NCBI GenBank assembly: GCA_022759035.1
Contig: JAEMQD010000117.1
Location: forward strand, 1,692 to 42,507
Length of the DNA stretch: 40,816 nt
Source: Thiotrichales bacterium
GTDB lineage: Bacteria > Pseudomonadota > Gammaproteobacteria > Thiomicrospirales > Thiomicrospiraceae
Direction: 5' to 3'
Position numbers and translations under genes: made by a program. Every line of letters begins with the position of its first letter. Position 1 is the first letter of the stretch. Shown piece by piece: positions 8,984 to 19,031 of the stretch. The notes under the pieces are model-generated. The model saw nothing but the letters and a program-made list of their open reading frames with translations. It made no database searches and was not told the origin of the DNA.

Positions 8984-9059
8984 TGGTGGGTGCAGAGAGA
9001 TTCGAACTCCCGACCGCCTCCGTGTAAAGGAGATGCTCTACCAGCTGAGCTATGCACCC
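8984..9059 (-). tRNA. tRNA-Val (TAC)
   Basis: The 76-base cloverleaf has acceptor arms GGGTGCA and TGCACCC, anticodon loop TTTACAC giving TAC, and T-arm GGGAGTTCGAATCTCTC, with encoded CCA. It is first in a two-gene tRNA operon. A tRNA-Val/tRNA-Asp pair in the lon-hupB neighbourhood is also known in Pseudomonas. Confidence 0.97.
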
Positions 9060-9121
9060 GAAACGCTAACCAAACCAGCTCTGTCCAGCTGTTTAAATGT
9101 TTGTGTGTTTCAATACCGCTA

Positions 9122-9150
9122 ATGATACAGCCTTACCCTATCGCTGTCAA
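9122..9150 (-). promoter_or_regulatory. Sigma-70 promoter of the tRNA-Val/Asp operon
   Basis: On the minus strand a perfect -35 TTGACA (9145-9150) is followed by a 17-base spacer and TATCAT (9122-9127). The start would be near 9115, about 55 bases before tRNA-Val. This is the strongest promoter match I see in the window. Confidence 0.8.
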
Positions 9151-9180
9151 TAGCTTTCATGCTTTTATCTAGCTTGCCGA

Positions 9181-10530
9181 CTAAAACGCACAACGATCTT
9201 TACCCGCATGCTTCGCTTCATACAGTTTTTCATCTGCGTGTTTCAGCATATGTTCAAAGTCCGGATGACCGTCATACTCTGCAAGCCCAATCGAAACCGT
9301 GACTTTAAGTAATCGTCCATTATCAATTCTGACTTCGGTAGCACGTATTTTATCCATCAGCTTTTCAGCAGCCCGCACCGCACTTGAAAGCTCTGTCTCG
9401 GGCATCAAAATTAAAAACTCTTCGCCACCATAACGAAACGCGTAATCGGTGACACGTAACGAGCGCTTCAAGGTTCTGCCCACAATTGACAATACACTAT
9501 CGCCTGCCTGATGACCATGAATATCATTAACCGACTTAAAATTGTCCACATCTAGCATCATGACACTAAATGGTGTTTTCGTTTTTTGTGCTAACAATGC
9601 TTCATTCTGAATAATGGGCGCCAAAAAACGACGCTCAATCAAACTCGTCAACGGATCTTCTCGTGTCGCATTTTCAAGATTTCTATCCGCAATCTCTCCC
9701 AACAACCAACCACATTCGTTCGTTAATCCAGTAATTCGTTTGATGCGTTCGTCACGCGCTTCATCTGGCGCATCATGTAAGGCATCTAATTCCATTTGTA
9801 GCTGATTTAAGTTTTCTTTAATTGTGCCTACCGCTCGATTATCTGCACAAACAAAATTTAATCTATGACGGATCCATAAAGAAAACTCTTGATGATGGAT
9901 ATCAACAACCCGTTCATTACTACCTGTCAATAAATCAGTCATAAATTGCGTCATCCAACCATAAAGCGCACCTTTTACGCGCTCTATCTCAATCGCGATT
10001 TCCTGCGCAGTAGAACGACTACGGTATTCTTGTGCAGAACGTTCATTTTCTACCAATCCTTCTAAATAAGACTCGTTAATTAAGCTCAGGCTAGCATCGA
10101 GCAATTGGTTAAGCAAAATAATCAGATCGGTTTTGATTTCTGCTGACAACACATTGCTCAACCGCACATCAGCAAATAGTACCTTTTTAACAATACTCAT
10201 TGCACTATTAACCAGCAGCATCGGCACATTGACTCGCGCATGTACCTCGCCCACATGACGCTGCTTCGCAATCAATGCCAAGCACTCTGGCTCACTCACT
10301 TTAGGACTCAAAGTTTCATTAAGCCAAATGCCTAATTCCTTCCTTAAATGCTGTTCTACTTGCTGATTATTAAGGAAGCGTTTCGTTGCAGAATCGGTCA
10401 GTAGTATTTCATAAAAAGCGTCAACACAGTCTGGCACACTCGTCACAATTAAGGTTTGATATGCCTCAAGCAATTGATTGTTTTCTTGCGTGTACAAATG
10501 ACCAATAAAAAACTGATTAAGCGTATTCAT
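9181..10530 (-). CDS. Globin-coupled diguanylate cyclase (GGEEF)
   Basis: The protein of 449 residues joins an N-terminal protoglobin-like sensor (about 1-160) to a middle helical region and a C-terminal GGDEF domain (about 290-449). The sensor has VGEVHARVNVP with His97 in the place of the proximal heme histidine of E. coli DosC, so oxygen or another gas is the likely signal. The active-site motif is GGEEF (368-372), preceded by an RVTD inhibitory site (359-362), both intact, so it should make c-di-GMP and be product-inhibited. No signal peptide or membrane helix is seen. I chose ATG 10530; a TTG 15 bases upstream in the same frame is possible. It sits where ppiD normally follows hupB. Confidence 0.88.
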   Translation of the reverse strand: MNTLNQFFIGHLYTQENNQLLEAYQTLIVTSVPDCVDAFYEILLTDSATKRFLNNQQVEQHLRKELGIWLNETLSPKVSEPECLALIAKQRHVGEVHARVNVPMLLVNSAMSIVKKVLFADVRLSNVLSAEIKTDLIILLNQLLDASLSLINESYLEGLVENERSAQEYRSRSTAQEIAIEIERVKGALYGWMTQFMTDLLTGSNERVVDIHHQEFSLWIRHRLNFVCADNRAVGTIKENLNQLQMELDALHDAPDEARDERIKRITGLTNECGWLLGEIADRNLENATREDPLTSLIERRFLAPIIQNEALLAQKTKTPFSVMMLDVDNFKSVNDIHGHQAGDSVLSIVGRTLKRSLRVTDYAFRYGGEEFLILMPETELSSAVRAAEKLMDKIRATEVRIDNGRLLKVTVSIGLAEYDGHPDFEHMLKHADEKLYEAKHAGKDRCAF

Positions 10531-10625
10531 ACCACCACCGAGCAAAAGACAATGCTTACCTAGTTAAGAAAACAGGCAGCCAAATTCTGAAAATTAGAAA
10601 AGAAGAAACTCAAACACAAAGAAAT

Positions 10626-10681
10626 GCTGACAGCAGCTATCTTAAAAGGCTGTCAGCGAGTGCTTTCTTACTAAAAAGCAC
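10626..10681 (-). terminator. Two hairpins downstream of hupB
   Basis: After the hupB stop, the minus strand carries GTGCTTT...AAAGCAC (10660-10681) and then a 9-bp stem GCTGACAGC...GCTGTCAGC (10626-10657) followed by ATTTCTTT. The second looks like an imperfect intrinsic terminator. The rest of the 151-base gap to the cyclase shows nothing clear. Confidence 0.45.
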
Positions 10682-10696
10682 AATGCAACGATTAAA

Positions 10697-10972
10697 TTAA
10701 CCGTTTACAGCATCTTTAAGCGCTTTACCAGCAACAAAACGAGGCAATTTAGAAGCAGCGATCTTCATTTCTTTACCTGTTTGTGGATTACGACCAGTAC
10801 GTTCAGCGCGCGCACTTACTTTAAAAGTACCAAAACCAATTAAAGTTACCGTGTCGCCTTTCGCCATAGCAGCAGAAATAGAAGCAATTGCTGCGTCCAA
10901 TGCTTTGTGCGCTTGCGCTTTAGTTAATCCTGAATCACTAGCAATTGCTGCAACTAATTCCGTTTTATTCAT
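10697..10972 (-). CDS. hupB: HU DNA-binding protein
   Basis: This 91-residue nucleoid protein bends and compacts DNA as a dimer. The start [11 protein letters not shown], the core [21 protein letters not shown] (its DNA-contacting arm, about 46-66) and the C-terminus [13 protein letters not shown] are those of the HU beta type. It has an AGGAGA ribosome site 8 bases upstream, and its own promoter. It follows lon, as in E. coli and Pseudomonas. Confidence 0.96.
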   Translation of the reverse strand: MNKTELVAAIASDSGLTKAQAHKALDAAIASISAAMAKGDTVTLIGFGTFKVSARAERTGRNPQTGKEMKIAASKLPRFVAGKALKDAVNG

Positions 10973-11018
10973 GAGTCATCTCTCCTAAGTAGGATATTTG
11001 TTTAAATAATCAAGAGCG

Positions 11019-11048
11019 TTTATACCCTTGCAACGCCCGTCCTGTCAA
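11019..11048 (-). promoter_or_regulatory. Sigma-70 promoter of hupB
   Basis: On the minus strand TTGACA (11043-11048), an 18-base spacer and TATAAA (11019-11024) lie 46 bases before the hupB ATG, between lon and hupB. This indicates that hupB is expressed independently of lon. Confidence 0.75.
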
Positions 11049-11073
11049 GCATCTGTTCGTTAAAGTTGCACAT

Positions 11074-13482
11074 TTAATGTCGAATTGTCTGTTTTTCTTC
11101 CAGATCGACATTAGCCTCAATTCCAGAGTGGCTATTTTTAGCTTCTGGTTGACGTGCTAATGCCACCGCCAAGACTTCATCAATCCAGCGGACAGGATGA
11201 ATCGCCAACTGATTTTTCACTTCATCTGGCACTTCTTTTAAATCACGAACATTATCATGAGGTATCAACACCGTCTCAATGCCACCGCGTAGCGCCGCTA
11301 ATAACTTCTCTTTCAAGCCACCAATAGGCAACACTTCACCACGCAAGGTAATTTCACCTGTCATGGCAACCGAACAGCGAACAGGAATGCCTGTCGCCAC
11401 AGAAACTAAGGCAGTACAAATAGCAATACCAGCAGACGGACCATCTTTGGGGGTCGCACCTTCTGGCGCATGAAGATGGAAATCATGTGTGTCAAAATAA
11501 TCCGCAGCAATCCCTAATTGCTCGCTACGAGAGCGCACAACGCTCATCGCTGCCTCAATTGACTCTTTCATCACATCGCCCAACTTACCCGTGCGCACCA
11601 GCTTACCTTTGCCTGGCATAACGGTAGACTCAATGGTGAGCAATTCACCACCGACAGAAGTCCAAGCCAGTCCTGTCACTTGCCCAATACGATCTTCACT
11701 TTCTGCCAAACCAAAACGGTAACGTGCTACGCCCAAGTAGCTTTCCAAGTCTGCCTCTTCGATAACAATCGGCCCTTGTTTTTCATTGAGCATTAACTGC
11801 TTTACAGCTTTACGTGCCAGCTTAGCTAATTCACGATCTAAACTACGCACACCTGCCTCCCGCGTATAAACACGGATGAGTTGTATCAGAGCAGCATCAC
11901 TTAGCTGCAACTCGCTCTGTTTTAATCCATGGTCACTTAACTGCTTCGTCCACAGGTGTTCTCGTGCAATATGAAACTTTTCTTGCTCGGTATAACCAGA
12001 CAAGCGAATAATTTCCATACGATCTAACAAAGCTTCTGGAATATCCATTGAGTTCGCTGTTGCCACAAACATGACTTCAGACAAATCATAATCAACATCT
12101 AAATAATGATCACTAAAATGTTTATGCTGCTCTGGATCTAACACTTCTAACAATGCGGCAGCAGGATCACCACGCATGTCGCGCGCCATTTTATCAATTT
12201 CATCCAACAAAAATAATGGATTCGTCACTTTGACTTTAGCCATTTTTTGAATAATTTTGCCTGGCATTGCGCCTAAATACGTACGACGATGTCCGCGTAT
12301 TTCCGACTCATCGCGCACGCCACCCAAAGAAAAGCGAACATAAGCACGATGTGTCGCTTGCGCGATTGAGTGCGCTAACGATGTTTTACCAACACCAGGT
12401 GGGCCCACTAAGCATAAAATTGGACCGCGTTGGTGCTTAACACGAGACTGTACTGCCAAGTACTCTAAAATGCGTTCTTTTACCTTATCTAAACCATAAT
12501 GACGTTCATTTAACAAAGCTTGCGCTTTAGCCAAATCACGATGAATGCGCGTTTTTTTCTTCCATGGCACATCTAACAACCATTCGATATAATTACGAAC
12601 GACCGTTGATTCAGCAGACATCGGCGGCATTGTTTTGAGTTTTTTTAACTCTGCTGTTGCTTGCTTTTTAGCCTCTTCTGGCATACCCGCTTCAGCAATA
12701 CGTTGCGCATAAACTTCAAACTCGTCTTTATCATCACCTTCGAGACCATTTAATTCTTTTTGAATCGCCTTCATCTGCTCATTCAAATAGTACTCTCGCT
12801 GATTTTTCTCCATTTGTGTTTTAACACGCTTACGAATTCGACCTTCGACTTCATTTAGATCAATTTCATTTTCAATTAACGCTAATAAACGCTCTAAACG
12901 TGCACCCAGCCCAGACAAGGTTAAAAGTTCTTGCTTTTGCGCTAACTTCAAATTTAGATGCGCAGCAACAATATCCACTAACTGATTTGCATCTTGAATT
13001 TCTTTGACCGACAAAACGACCTCATTTGGCACTTTGCGATTAATTTTTGCAAAAGCATCAAATTGAGCTTGTACGCTATGAAAAAGTGCATCGATATATT
13101 GCTGATCTTCAACTTCATCTTGAATAGACTCAATATCAACAGACCAGTGATCACCCGTATCTTGCAATCGAGTAATACGACAACGAACTTGTCCTTCTAC
13201 CAATACTTTAATGGTATCGTCAGGCAAGCGTAGCATTTGCAAAATCGTTGCCAACGTACCCACGGTATACAAGTCTTCCTCGCTCCTTGGCTCGTCTTCC
13301 GTAACTTTTTGCTGTGTCACCAGCATAATTTGCTTACCCTGATGCATTGCAGCCTCCAAAGCCGCCGCACTTCTAGCACGCCCGACAAATAAGGGCATTA
13401 CTGTACCAGGGAAAACCACAACATCACGCAATGGCAACAAGGGAACATCAAAAAATTTATTATCTTCTTGCATAAAAGCCAT
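11074..13482 (-). CDS. lon: Lon ATP-dependent protease
   Basis: Lon degrades misfolded and regulatory proteins in the cytosol. The 802-residue protein has the N-terminal substrate domain, an AAA module with Walker A GPPGVGKT (360-367) and Walker B FLLDEID, and a C-terminal protease domain with the Ser-Lys dyad in KDGPSAG (Ser683) and KEKLLAALRGG (Lys726). I place the start at 13482 because GGAG lies 6 bases upstream. An ATG at 13494 in the same frame would have no ribosome site and would lie directly behind the T-run of the clpX terminator. The gene follows clpX and precedes hupB, the classical order. Confidence 0.96.
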   Translation of the reverse strand: MAFMQEDNKFFDVPLLPLRDVVVFPGTVMPLFVGRARSAAALEAAMHQGKQIMLVTQQKVTEDEPRSEEDLYTVGTLATILQMLRLPDDTIKVLVEGQVRCRITRLQDTGDHWSVDIESIQDEVEDQQYIDALFHSVQAQFDAFAKINRKVPNEVVLSVKEIQDANQLVDIVAAHLNLKLAQKQELLTLSGLGARLERLLALIENEIDLNEVEGRIRKRVKTQMEKNQREYYLNEQMKAIQKELNGLEGDDKDEFEVYAQRIAEAGMPEEAKKQATAELKKLKTMPPMSAESTVVRNYIEWLLDVPWKKKTRIHRDLAKAQALLNERHYGLDKVKERILEYLAVQSRVKHQRGPILCLVGPPGVGKTSLAHSIAQATHRAYVRFSLGGVRDESEIRGHRRTYLGAMPGKIIQKMAKVKVTNPLFLLDEIDKMARDMRGDPAAALLEVLDPEQHKHFSDHYLDVDYDLSEVMFVATANSMDIPEALLDRMEIIRLSGYTEQEKFHIAREHLWTKQLSDHGLKQSELQLSDAALIQLIRVYTREAGVRSLDRELAKLARKAVKQLMLNEKQGPIVIEEADLESYLGVARYRFGLAESEDRIGQVTGLAWTSVGGELLTIESTVMPGKGKLVRTGKLGDVMKESIEAAMSVVRSRSEQLGIAADYFDTHDFHLHAPEGATPKDGPSAGIAICTALVSVATGIPVRCSVAMTGEITLRGEVLPIGGLKEKLLAALRGGIETVLIPHDNVRDLKEVPDEVKNQLAIHPVRWIDEVLAVALARQPEAKNSHSGIEANVDLEEKQTIRH

Positions 13483-13495
13483 TTTAGTCTCCATA

Positions 13496-13518
13496 AAAAA
13501 GGCGGCTTTAAGCCGCCT
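13496..13518 (-). terminator. Intrinsic terminator overlapping the clpX stop codon
   Basis: On the minus strand GGCGGCTTAAAGCCGCC is followed by TTTTTT. The TAA in its loop region is the clpX stop codon, so the stem uses the last Ala codons of clpX. It would end or attenuate clpPX transcripts before lon, whose start codon is only a few bases further on. Confidence 0.85.
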
Positions 13519-14785
13519 CCTTAGCCTCTGTTTTTGCTGACGACAGCACGGGCGGCTTTTTACCAGCGACTACCTCTTCGTCAATAATAACTGAAGCAAC
13601 ATCTTTTTTACCAGGCAACTCAAACATTGTTTCCATCAGCAAACCTTCAACAATAGAACGCAAACCACGTGCACCTGTTTTACGTTTTAATGCCTCTGCT
13701 GCTATTGCTTTTAATGCTTGCGCCTCAAAAATGAGTTCTGCATTTTCCATTTCAAACAATTTTGCAAATTGCTTTGTAATTGCGTTTTTAGGCTCAGTTA
13801 AAATACGTACTAAAGCATCAACATCTAGTTCATCTAATGATGCCACAACAGGCAAGCGACCAATAAACTCAGGAATTAACCCAAAGCGCATCAAATCATC
13901 AGGCTCCACCTGACGCAAAATGTCTGCTGCTGGCTTATCTGTTTTGTCTTTCACGCTGGCAGCAAAACCAATACCTGCATCTTTTTCGACACGTTTTGCA
14001 ATAACTTTATCTAATCCCTCGAAAGCACCACCACAAATAAATAGGATGCGAGAAGTATCAATTTGAACCATTTCGTTAGATGGGTTCTTACGTCCACCTT
14101 GCGCTGGAATAGAAGAGACTGTACCTTCAATGAGTTTTAATAATGCCTGTTGCACACCCTCACCAGAGACATCTCGCGTAATAGAACGATTCTCTGATTT
14201 ACGTGCAATTTTATCAATTTCATCAAGGTAAATAATCCCTTGTTGTGCTTTTGCTGCATCGCCCTCGGCATTCTGCAGTAGGCGGTGCAAGATACTTTCA
14301 ACATCATCACCAACATAGCCTGCTTCCGTGAGTGTTGTCGCATCTGCAATAGCAAAAGGAACCGATAACACGCGCGCCAAGGTTTGTGCCAATAACGTTT
14401 TGCCCGAGCCAGTTGGCCCAATAAGCAGAATATTACTTTTGCTTAGCTCAACGCTATCATCAGAAATTTCATTTAAACGCAACCGTTTGTAATGATTATA
14501 AACAGCCACAGACAAGGTTTTTTTAGCAACATCTTGGCCGATAATATAATCATCCAAAATAGCTTTAATTTCAGCTGGTGTTGGCAAATTCGTTAAGCTG
14601 AACTGGCTTTCTAAAGCACCAGTGGCTTCAGCAGTACCAAATTCTTCGGCCAGAATTTCGTTACACAAATCAACACATTCATTACAAATAAAAACGGAAG
14701 GACCCGCAATTAATTTTTTAACTTCATGCTGACTTTTACCACAAAAAGAACAATTAAAGTCGCCTTCAGCAATATGCTCTGCCAT
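13508..14785 (-). CDS. clpX: ClpX, unfoldase subunit of ClpXP
   Basis: This 425-residue AAA+ unfoldase recognises tagged substrates and feeds them into ClpP. The N-terminal zinc domain has CSFC (Cys12, Cys15) and CNEC (Cys34, Cys37). The Walker A is GPTGSGKT (123-130), the pore loop GYVG (156-159), the Walker B YLDEID (186-191), and the ClpP-contacting loop region lies after the GIGFAASV stretch. It is 12 bases downstream of clpP. The very end of the gene doubles as a terminator stem. Confidence 0.97.
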   Translation of the reverse strand: MAEHIAEGDFNCSFCGKSQHEVKKLIAGPSVFICNECVDLCNEILAEEFGTAEATGALESQFSLTNLPTPAEIKAILDDYIIGQDVAKKTLSVAVYNHYKRLRLNEISDDSVELSKSNILLIGPTGSGKTLLAQTLARVLSVPFAIADATTLTEAGYVGDDVESILHRLLQNAEGDAAKAQQGIIYLDEIDKIARKSENRSITRDVSGEGVQQALLKLIEGTVSSIPAQGGRKNPSNEMVQIDTSRILFICGGAFEGLDKVIAKRVEKDAGIGFAASVKDKTDKPAADILRQVEPDDLMRFGLIPEFIGRLPVVASLDELDVDALVRILTEPKNAITKQFAKLFEMENAELIFEAQALKAIAAEALKRKTGARGLRSIVEGLLMETMFELPGKKDVASVIIDEEVVAGKKPPVLSSAKTEAKEAA

Positions 14786-14797
14786 CTTGTCTTCCGC

Positions 14798-15424
14798 TTA
14801 TTCTGGACGCTGTGTTAGCACAGCATCAATTAGCCCATATTCACGCGCTTCTTCACTACTCATAAAGTTATCACGATCTGTATCAGCAGCCAATTTTTCG
14901 ACTGGTTGCCCAGTAAAATTAGCCATATGCTGGTTCAGACTATCTTTTAAGCGCAAAATTTCACGCGCATGAATCTCAATATCGCTAGCCTGACCACGAA
15001 AACCACCCAATGGTTGGTGAATCATGATACGTGCATTCGGCAAAGCAAAACGTTTACCTTTAGCACCAGCACCTAACAAAAAGGCACCCATACTTGCCGC
15101 TTGTCCCATGCAAATGGTACTGACATCGGGTTTAATAAAGTTCATCGTGTCGAAAATCGACATACCCGCAGTAACGACACCACCTGGAGAGTTAATGTAA
15201 AGGTAGATGTCTTGCTTTGGATTTTCTGCTTCCAAAAACAACATTTGAGCAACGATTAAACTAGCCATATTTTCTTCGACTTGACCAGTCAAGAAAATAA
15301 CGCGCTCTTTTAGTAAGCGCGAATAGATATCATACGAGCGCTCTCCCCGCCCAGACTGCTCTACCACCATAGGAATGAGCATATTATTGGGTGCAAACCC
15401 GCTAGCCATATCTTGCTCGTTCAT
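14798..15424 (-). CDS. clpP: ClpP, serine protease subunit
   Basis: The 208-residue protein forms the tetradecameric proteolytic chamber used by ClpX. The catalytic triad is visible as Ser111 (GQAASMGAF), His136 (MIHQPLGG) and Asp185 (DRDNFMS). The N-terminus resembles the short propeptide type of E. coli. It begins 2 bases after the tig stop codon, so tig and clpP are coupled. Confidence 0.97.
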   Translation of the reverse strand: MNEQDMASGFAPNNMLIPMVVEQSGRGERSYDIYSRLLKERVIFLTGQVEENMASLIVAQMLFLEAENPKQDIYLYINSPGGVVTAGMSIFDTMNFIKPDVSTICMGQAASMGAFLLGAGAKGKRFALPNARIMIHQPLGGFRGQASDIEIHAREILRLKDSLNQHMANFTGQPVEKLAADTDRDNFMSSEEAREYGLIDAVLTQRPE

Positions 15425-15426
15425 AA

Positions 15427-16719
15427 TTAACCTGCGATATCAGCGAGTGCTTTTTTAACTTCAGTTACTTTGGCTTTTGACATAACCAAGTCAACCACAG
15501 CATTCTCAATAGCAATTGCTTCTACTTCTGCACGACGTTGTTGGTCTGCCAAATACCACTGAATAAACTGCTCTGGATTATCATAACCATCCGCCTCTAA
15601 CGACAGAATGTCACGCACTAGTGCTTCGTCTGCTTTTAATCCTTCAGCGCGAACCACCTCACCCAACAACAAGCCTAAAGCAACACGCTTTGATGCTTCA
15701 TCTCTCATCGTTTCAGGATCAACACCATCTGCTTTCATACCTTGCTCTTGCATACGTTTAGCAACGGCATCAACCATACCTCTTAGCTCACGTTCCACAA
15801 GTGTTTTTGGTAAGGTAAATGTGGCTGCTGCCAACAAGGCATTCATGACATTTTCTTTGTTTTGCTTAATTAACGATAAACCAACCTGACGTGTCAAATT
15901 CTTCTTAACATCAGCACGGAAATCGGCTACTGAACCAGATTCAACACCAAATGTTTTAATAAAATCAGCATCTACTTCTGGCAACTGCGCTTGTTGTACA
16001 GAGTTCATCGTTATGGCAAACTGCGCCGTTTTTCCCGCCAAATGTGCCGCTTGATACTCTGCTGGGAAAGTAACGTCAATGACTTTACTATCACCCGCTT
16101 TCATACCAATAATGCCATCTTCAAAACCAGGGATCATGCGTCCAGAACCGAGTACTAGCGGTACATTCTGCGCACTACCGCCATCAAAGTTCACGCCATC
16201 AATACTACCAACGAAATCGATATTAACCATATCACCTAACTCAGCAGCCTTATCAACGACAGCATAGGTTTTACGCATTTCACGTAAACGTTCAATCATT
16301 GCATCAATATCAGCATCAGTAATATCTGCAACAACTTTCTCCATTGACAAGCCAGAGAATGCAGGAATAGCAATTTCAGGATAGCTTTCAAAGCGCGCTA
16401 CAAAACGAACATCTTCGCCATCATTTGCCGAAATTTCTTCAAAACCAAGAATACCAGCCACACGTACTTTTTCCTGCTCTGCTGCCTTGAAAAAAGTTTC
16501 GTACAATAGTTCTTCTAAAGCTTCAGCACGCACTTGTTGCAAATGACGCGCACGCACCATTGCCATAGGCACTTTTCCTGGACGAAAACCATCCATCTTA
16601 AGCGTTTTTTGAATTGACTTTAATCGAGTGTCAACCGCATTGCTTAAGCCTTCGCCTGCAACAGAAACAGTAATAACGTGCTCTAGTCCTTCGGTTGGAC
16701 GTTGAATTGAAACTTGCAT
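15427..16719 (-). CDS. tig: Trigger factor
   Basis: Trigger factor binds the ribosome exit site and chaperones new chains. The 430-residue protein has the ribosome-binding loop GFRPGKVP (44-51), a central FKBP-type prolyl isomerase domain (about 150-245) and a long helical C-terminal domain. Length and order (tig-clpP-clpX-lon) are standard. A GAGGA ribosome site is upstream of the ATG. Confidence 0.96.
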   Translation of the reverse strand: MQVSIQRPTEGLEHVITVSVAGEGLSNAVDTRLKSIQKTLKMDGFRPGKVPMAMVRARHLQQVRAEALEELLYETFFKAAEQEKVRVAGILGFEEISANDGEDVRFVARFESYPEIAIPAFSGLSMEKVVADITDADIDAMIERLREMRKTYAVVDKAAELGDMVNIDFVGSIDGVNFDGGSAQNVPLVLGSGRMIPGFEDGIIGMKAGDSKVIDVTFPAEYQAAHLAGKTAQFAITMNSVQQAQLPEVDADFIKTFGVESGSVADFRADVKKNLTRQVGLSLIKQNKENVMNALLAAATFTLPKTLVERELRGMVDAVAKRMQEQGMKADGVDPETMRDEASKRVALGLLLGEVVRAEGLKADEALVRDILSLEADGYDNPEQFIQWYLADQQRRAEVEAIAIENAVVDLVMSKAKVTEVKKALADIAG

Positions 16720-16800
16720 GGATTCCTCGATTTGTTACTTTAAATATAATGCGGCGTTAAACGCAGTGTTTGAAATTAGATTAAGTTTGTTTTGGCTCGA

Positions 16801-16806
16801 ATTATA
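16801..16806 (-). promoter_or_regulatory. Possible -10 element of the tig-clpPX operon
   Basis: TATAAT on the minus strand, in the context TTGTATAATTCG, lies about 80 bases before the tig start. No good -35 is seen at the right distance. The remaining intergenic sequence up to tRNA-Leu shows no other feature. Confidence 0.4.
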
Positions 16807-16921
16807 CAATGCCGTAAACGTTTTTAATGAGCAGAATTTTCGCCCATAATAGGTGCAAAGTCAAGATTGAGCAACGACTGAGGCCAGCCGCCGGATAAGA
16901 TAAAAACGGTTTTTGATGAAT

Positions 16922-17006
<85 letters not shown>

Positions 17007-17052
17007 ATTATGATGTGGCGATTATATCACACAAAAACAGCCAACAAGCTAC

Positions 17053-17766
17053 CTACTCTTTAACCAATTTTATTAATTCTGCAACTGGTGGCAATCCAGG
17101 AATAAGTGTGCCATTTTCAAGCAAAATACTCGGCGTACCTTGTAAACCTAAACGACTTGCCAAATCAACATGCTGCTCAATTGGATTGGCACAAGTCATG
17201 AGTTTTTCTGGCGTTTTTCCTTGCATCATCGAAGACAACTCATCTGGCTTTTGCTGATTACACCAAGCATGAACAGCCTTTTGATATGAAGGCGTATTTA
17301 ACCCAGCTCGAGGGAAAAAAGCATAACGCACGCGAATGCCTGCCGCCAAAATTGTCGCAAGTTGCGCATGCAATTTATGACAGTAAGGACAATCTACATC
17401 TGTAAATACCGTAATCGTATGCGTAAATTTACCACCCTCTGGTAAATAAATGATCGTATCTTTGTCCTGTAAATCATGAAACACTTCCTTTCTGAATTGT
17501 TTCACAGCATCTTCTGTTAAATTACGCTTATCCGACAAACTTAACAACTGCCCACGGAAAACATAATTAGCATCCGCGGAAGTGTAAAAAATAAACGAGC
17601 CTTGCTGTACGCTATATACACCAGGGATTGGTGTCGCCGTTACGACAGCATCAACCATTTCTGGAATCTGTTTAACAATTTTTTGCTTCACGCTTGCCGA
17701 CTCATCACTAGCCAGCGCAGAAAAAGCAAACAACAAACAACAAAAACTTAAAACATAACGAAGCAC
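17053..17766 (-). CDS. dsbC: DsbC-like periplasmic disulfide isomerase
   Basis: DsbC repairs wrong disulfides in the periplasm as a V-shaped dimer. The protein has a signal peptide (cut near SALA-SDES), an N-terminal dimerisation domain and a thioredoxin-like domain with the active site DVDCPYCHK (Cys126-Pro-Tyr-Cys129). A second cysteine pair (AWCNQQ and MTCANP) matches the structural disulfide of E. coli DsbC. I prefer the GTG start at 17766 (237 residues), with GGATGGAT just upstream; a TTG at 17781 in the same frame would add five residues but has no ribosome site. A strong terminator separates it from rplS. DsbD, which would reduce it, is not in the window. Confidence 0.9.
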   Translation of the reverse strand: MLRYVLSFCCLLFAFSALASDESASVKQKIVKQIPEMVDAVVTATPIPGVYSVQQGSFIFYTSADANYVFRGQLLSLSDKRNLTEDAVKQFRKEVFHDLQDKDTIIYLPEGGKFTHTITVFTDVDCPYCHKLHAQLATILAAGIRVRYAFFPRAGLNTPSYQKAVHAWCNQQKPDELSSMMQGKTPEKLMTCANPIEQHVDLASRLGLQGTPSILLENGTLIPGLPPVAELIKLVKE

Positions 17767-17800
17767 AACCAATCCATCCAATTTTTAATGATTAATAAAC

Positions 17801-17827
17801 AAAAAGGCGCCAAATAGGCGCCTTTTT
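17801..17827. terminator. Strong intrinsic terminator after rplS
   Basis: AAAAAGGCGCC, loop AAATA, GGCGCCTTTTT is a perfect 11-bp stem with A and T runs on both sides, so it can work in both directions. On the minus strand it ends the rpsP-rimM-trmD-rplS operon, 17 bases after the rplS stop. Confidence 0.92.
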
Positions 17828-17844
17828 CATTACCAAGTAATCGC

Positions 17845-18192
17845 TTACACTTTCTCGCGAATACGTGCCGCTTTACCACGTAAATTACGGAGATAGTACA
17901 ATTTAGCACGACGCACATCACCACGACGTACAACAGCAATGCTCGCAATTAGTGGGCTGTGTGTTTGGAAAACACGTTCAACACCAACACCATGTGAAAT
18001 TTTGCGCACTGTAAAAGCAGAGTTTAAGCCGCGGTTACGTTTTGCAATTACAACACCTTCAAAAGTTTGTAAGCGCTCACGCGCACCTTCGACCACTTTT
18101 ACCTGTACCGTAACCGTGTCACCTGGACCAAAAGCAGGAACATCACTTTTAAGCTGGGCAGTTTCCAAAGCTTGAATTTTTGGGTTAATCAT
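17845..18192 (-). CDS. rplS: Ribosomal protein L19
   Basis: L19 (115 residues) sits at the interface of the two ribosomal subunits. The sequence follows the family throughout, for example [47 protein letters not shown] and [15 protein letters not shown]. It is the last gene of the rpsP-rimM-trmD-rplS operon and is followed by a strong terminator. A 98-base gap separates it from trmD. Confidence 0.97.
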   Translation of the reverse strand: MINPKIQALETAQLKSDVPAFGPGDTVTVQVKVVEGARERLQTFEGVVIAKRNRGLNSAFTVRKISHGVGVERVFQTHSPLIASIAVVRRGDVRRAKLYYLRNLRGKAARIREKV

Positions 18193-18290
18193 TTTATTAC
18201 CTCAATCAGCACCACATCTCATGTGGTTTAATCAATAAATTATACTTGGTTTTTTAACAAGCAACAAATTTCAATTTTAAGCCGACGCTT

Positions 18291-19031
18291 TCACGCCTGC
18301 AGTTGTTCTGCCAACCAATCACGTTCTTTTGCGCTCATGTCCACTTTTTCAAGCAACTCTGGGCGTCTTTGAGCTGTACGCAGTAACTTCTGTTGTCGTC
18401 GCCACTTGGCAATTTCAGCATGATTTCCAGATTGAAGCACACTTGGCACTTCAATTCCTTCAATTTCTGCTGGCCTCGTATAATGCGGACAATCTAACAA
18501 TCCGTCACTAAACGAGTCTTCTACTGCCGAGGCAACATGCCCTAAAGCACCAGGCAATAAACGTACTGCAGCATCCATTAGCATCATCGCGGGAAGCTCG
18601 CCACCAGAAACAACAAAGTCTCCAATCGCAATTTCTTCATCGACCTGCGTTTGAATAAACCGCTCGTCTATTCCCTCATAACGCCCACATAACAATACCA
18701 CGTTGGGCAACTTAGCTAAGGCTGCAACACGTTGTTGCGTTAGCGGCTTACCCTGCGGCGAAAGATAAACAACATGCGCTTTAACAGATGAATCAATATT
18801 AGCATTCACAGCCAACAAACTATCCATTAAAGGCTGATACATCATTACCATACCCGGACCTCCGCCGTATGGACGATCATCAACGCTATGATGCACATCG
18901 TGAACATAATCTCGCGGGTTATAACACACGCAAGACCACAATCCTTTTTGATGCGCTCTTCCTGTCACCCCTGAATCACGAACCGCACTAAACAGCTCTG
19001 GAAACAAGGTAATTACATGAAAGTTAAGCAT
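18291..19031 (-). CDS. trmD: TrmD, tRNA (guanine37-N1)-methyltransferase
   Basis: TrmD methylates G37 next to the anticodon, which prevents frameshifting. The 246-residue protein has the trefoil-knot SAM site: [11 protein letters not shown] (51-61), LSPQG (90-94), [10 protein letters not shown] (115-124) and GDFVVSGGE (137-145). I place the start at 19031 ([14 protein letters not shown]), the normal N-terminus; it overlaps the end of rimM by 8 bases. The frame is open further upstream within rimM, but that extension has no family similarity. Confidence 0.96.
   Translation of the reverse strand: MLNFHVITLFPELFSAVRDSGVTGRAHQKGLWSCVCYNPRDYVHDVHHSVDDRPYGGGPGMVMMYQPLMDSLLAVNANIDSSVKAHVVYLSPQGKPLTQQRVAALAKLPNVVLLCGRYEGIDERFIQTQVDEEIAIGDFVVSGGELPAMMLMDAAVRLLPGALGHVASAVEDSFSDGLLDCPHYTRPAEIEGIEVPSVLQSGNHAEIAKWRRQQKLLRTAQRRPELLEKVDMSAKERDWLAEQLQA

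Noticed and set aside
8842-9057. Open N-terminal extension of the M23 peptidase frame
   Set aside because: It translates the antisense of tRNA-Asp and tRNA-Val and the terminator. The signal peptide starts at 8841 with its own ribosome site.
13483-13494. Upstream ATG of lon
   Set aside because: It has no Shine-Dalgarno and sits at the end of the clpX terminator. The ATG at 13482 has GGAG at proper spacing.
17767-17781. TTG start for dsbC
   Set aside because: There is no ribosome site before it. The GTG at 17766 gives a cleaner signal peptide with a GGA-rich site upstream.
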